Source: Polaribacter sp.
Lineage (GTDB): Bacteria > Bacteroidota > Bacteroidia > Flavobacteriales > Flavobacteriaceae
Reading direction: 5' to 3'
DNA length: 64,000 bases
NCBI RefSeq assembly: GCF_024639685.1
Contig: NZ_JAHEHX010000019.1
Coordinates: 124,001-188,000, forward strand
Each line of letters starts with the position of its first letter. Within the stretch, counting starts at the first letter, position 1. Of this stretch, positions 63,834-64,000 are shown piece by piece. The notes beneath the pieces were generated by a model that was not told the origin of the DNA, searched no databases, and saw only the letters and a list, made by a program, of their open reading frames with translations. A program made the position numbers and the translations under genes.

Positions 63834-64000
63834 ATGAAGAATACACTCAAAGTACAGCGTGCTATTTTGAATATAACTCAAGATGATTTAGCAAAAGAAA
63901 TTGGAGTATCAAGGCAAACTATTAACTCCATTGAGAAGAACAGATATGTGCCAAGTACAGTTTTAGCATTAAAACTATCATCAGTTTTTAAAATACCTGT
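63834..64000 (+). CDS. XRE/Cro-type helix-turn-helix regulator, cut by window edge
   Basis: The frame from ATG 63834 stays open to the end of the window. It reads MKNTLKVQRAILNITQDDLA, then KEIGVSRQTINSIEKNRYVP and STVLALKLSSVFKIP. This is a complete HTH_3 domain of the YozG/short Cro-like regulator group, which have only about 65-70 residues in all. The recognition helix is VSRQTINSIEK. It directly follows a membrane protein gene and may control the promoter at 63313-63344. Confidence 0.85.
   Translation, partial: MKNTLKVQRAILNITQDDLAKEIGVSRQTINSIEKNRYVPSTVLALKLSSVFKIP

Noticed and set aside
1..64000. CRISPR arrays, tRNA or rRNA genes, insertion sequences, prophage
   Set aside because: No regular repeat-spacer array, no cloverleaf-like intergenic sequence, no transposase and no phage structural genes were seen.

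Overview
The window comes from an AT-rich (roughly 30% G+C by eye) chromosome of a marine-type flavobacterium (Bacteroidota, Flavobacteriaceae; Polaribacter or Tenacibaculum would fit, but the sequence alone does not fix the genus). The evidence is the LptD - amidase - MlaD - Fe-S order, a DnaX lacking the usual cysteine cluster, paired DUF4252 genes behind an ECF sigma factor, and promoters of the Bacteroidota TTG / TAnnTTTG type. It is mostly core chromosome, with no rRNA, tRNA, CRISPR array or intact mobile element seen.

Layout. 1-7.4 kb: a frameshifted serine hydrolase, lptD, and a divergent run of cell-wall amidase, MlaD-like lipid transfer protein and two Fe-S electron-transfer proteins. 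7.4-13.9 kb: two bacterial PH-domain membrane proteins running into a menaquinone set (menA, menC, menE) interleaved with an SRPBCC protein and a CPBP protease. 13.9-24.2 kb: mnmE with a possible old integration site at its 3' end, an mscS gene cut by one stop codon, a DUF4870 gene, miaE, a DbpA-like helicase, a K+/Na+ antiporter, dnaX and msrA. 24.2-43 kb: a secreted methyltransferase, a long PLP enzyme, meaB, cysS, yidD, lgt, a Nudix hydrolase, two acyltransferases, fahA, glyA, rmuC, pepT, a BNR-repeat lipoprotein, a patatin and an S41 peptidase. 43-45 kb: an ECF sigma / anti-sigma-like / DUF4252 / DUF4252 operon. 45-54 kb: an M1 aminopeptidase, a HAD phosphatase, a DCC thiol protein and a MacAB-like ABC exporter operon. 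54-64 kb: DUF1853, DUF2461, a MATE pump, a thioesterase, a DEAD helicase, a frameshifted TRIC-type channel, a frameshifted MaoC protein, a giant WD40-amidohydrolase, two membrane proteins and a partial XRE regulator.

The most interesting signal is regulatory. The same bipartite promoter, TGTAAC-N16-CGTC, lies in the correct orientation upstream of the ECF sigma operon (about 42,963), the MacAB-like exporter operon (about 49,217) and the DUF4870 gene (about 16,818). I found no other copy by eye. This suggests an autoregulated envelope-stress-type regulon encoded and partly targeted inside this window.

A second theme is gene decay. Four genes are broken by single events (a homopolymer shift, a CAA to TAA stop, a deletion of about 10 bases, and a one-base loss in an A run), and one unidentified C-terminal remnant sits near 47.7 kb. 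Base positions of short motifs were counted by hand and may be off by a base.
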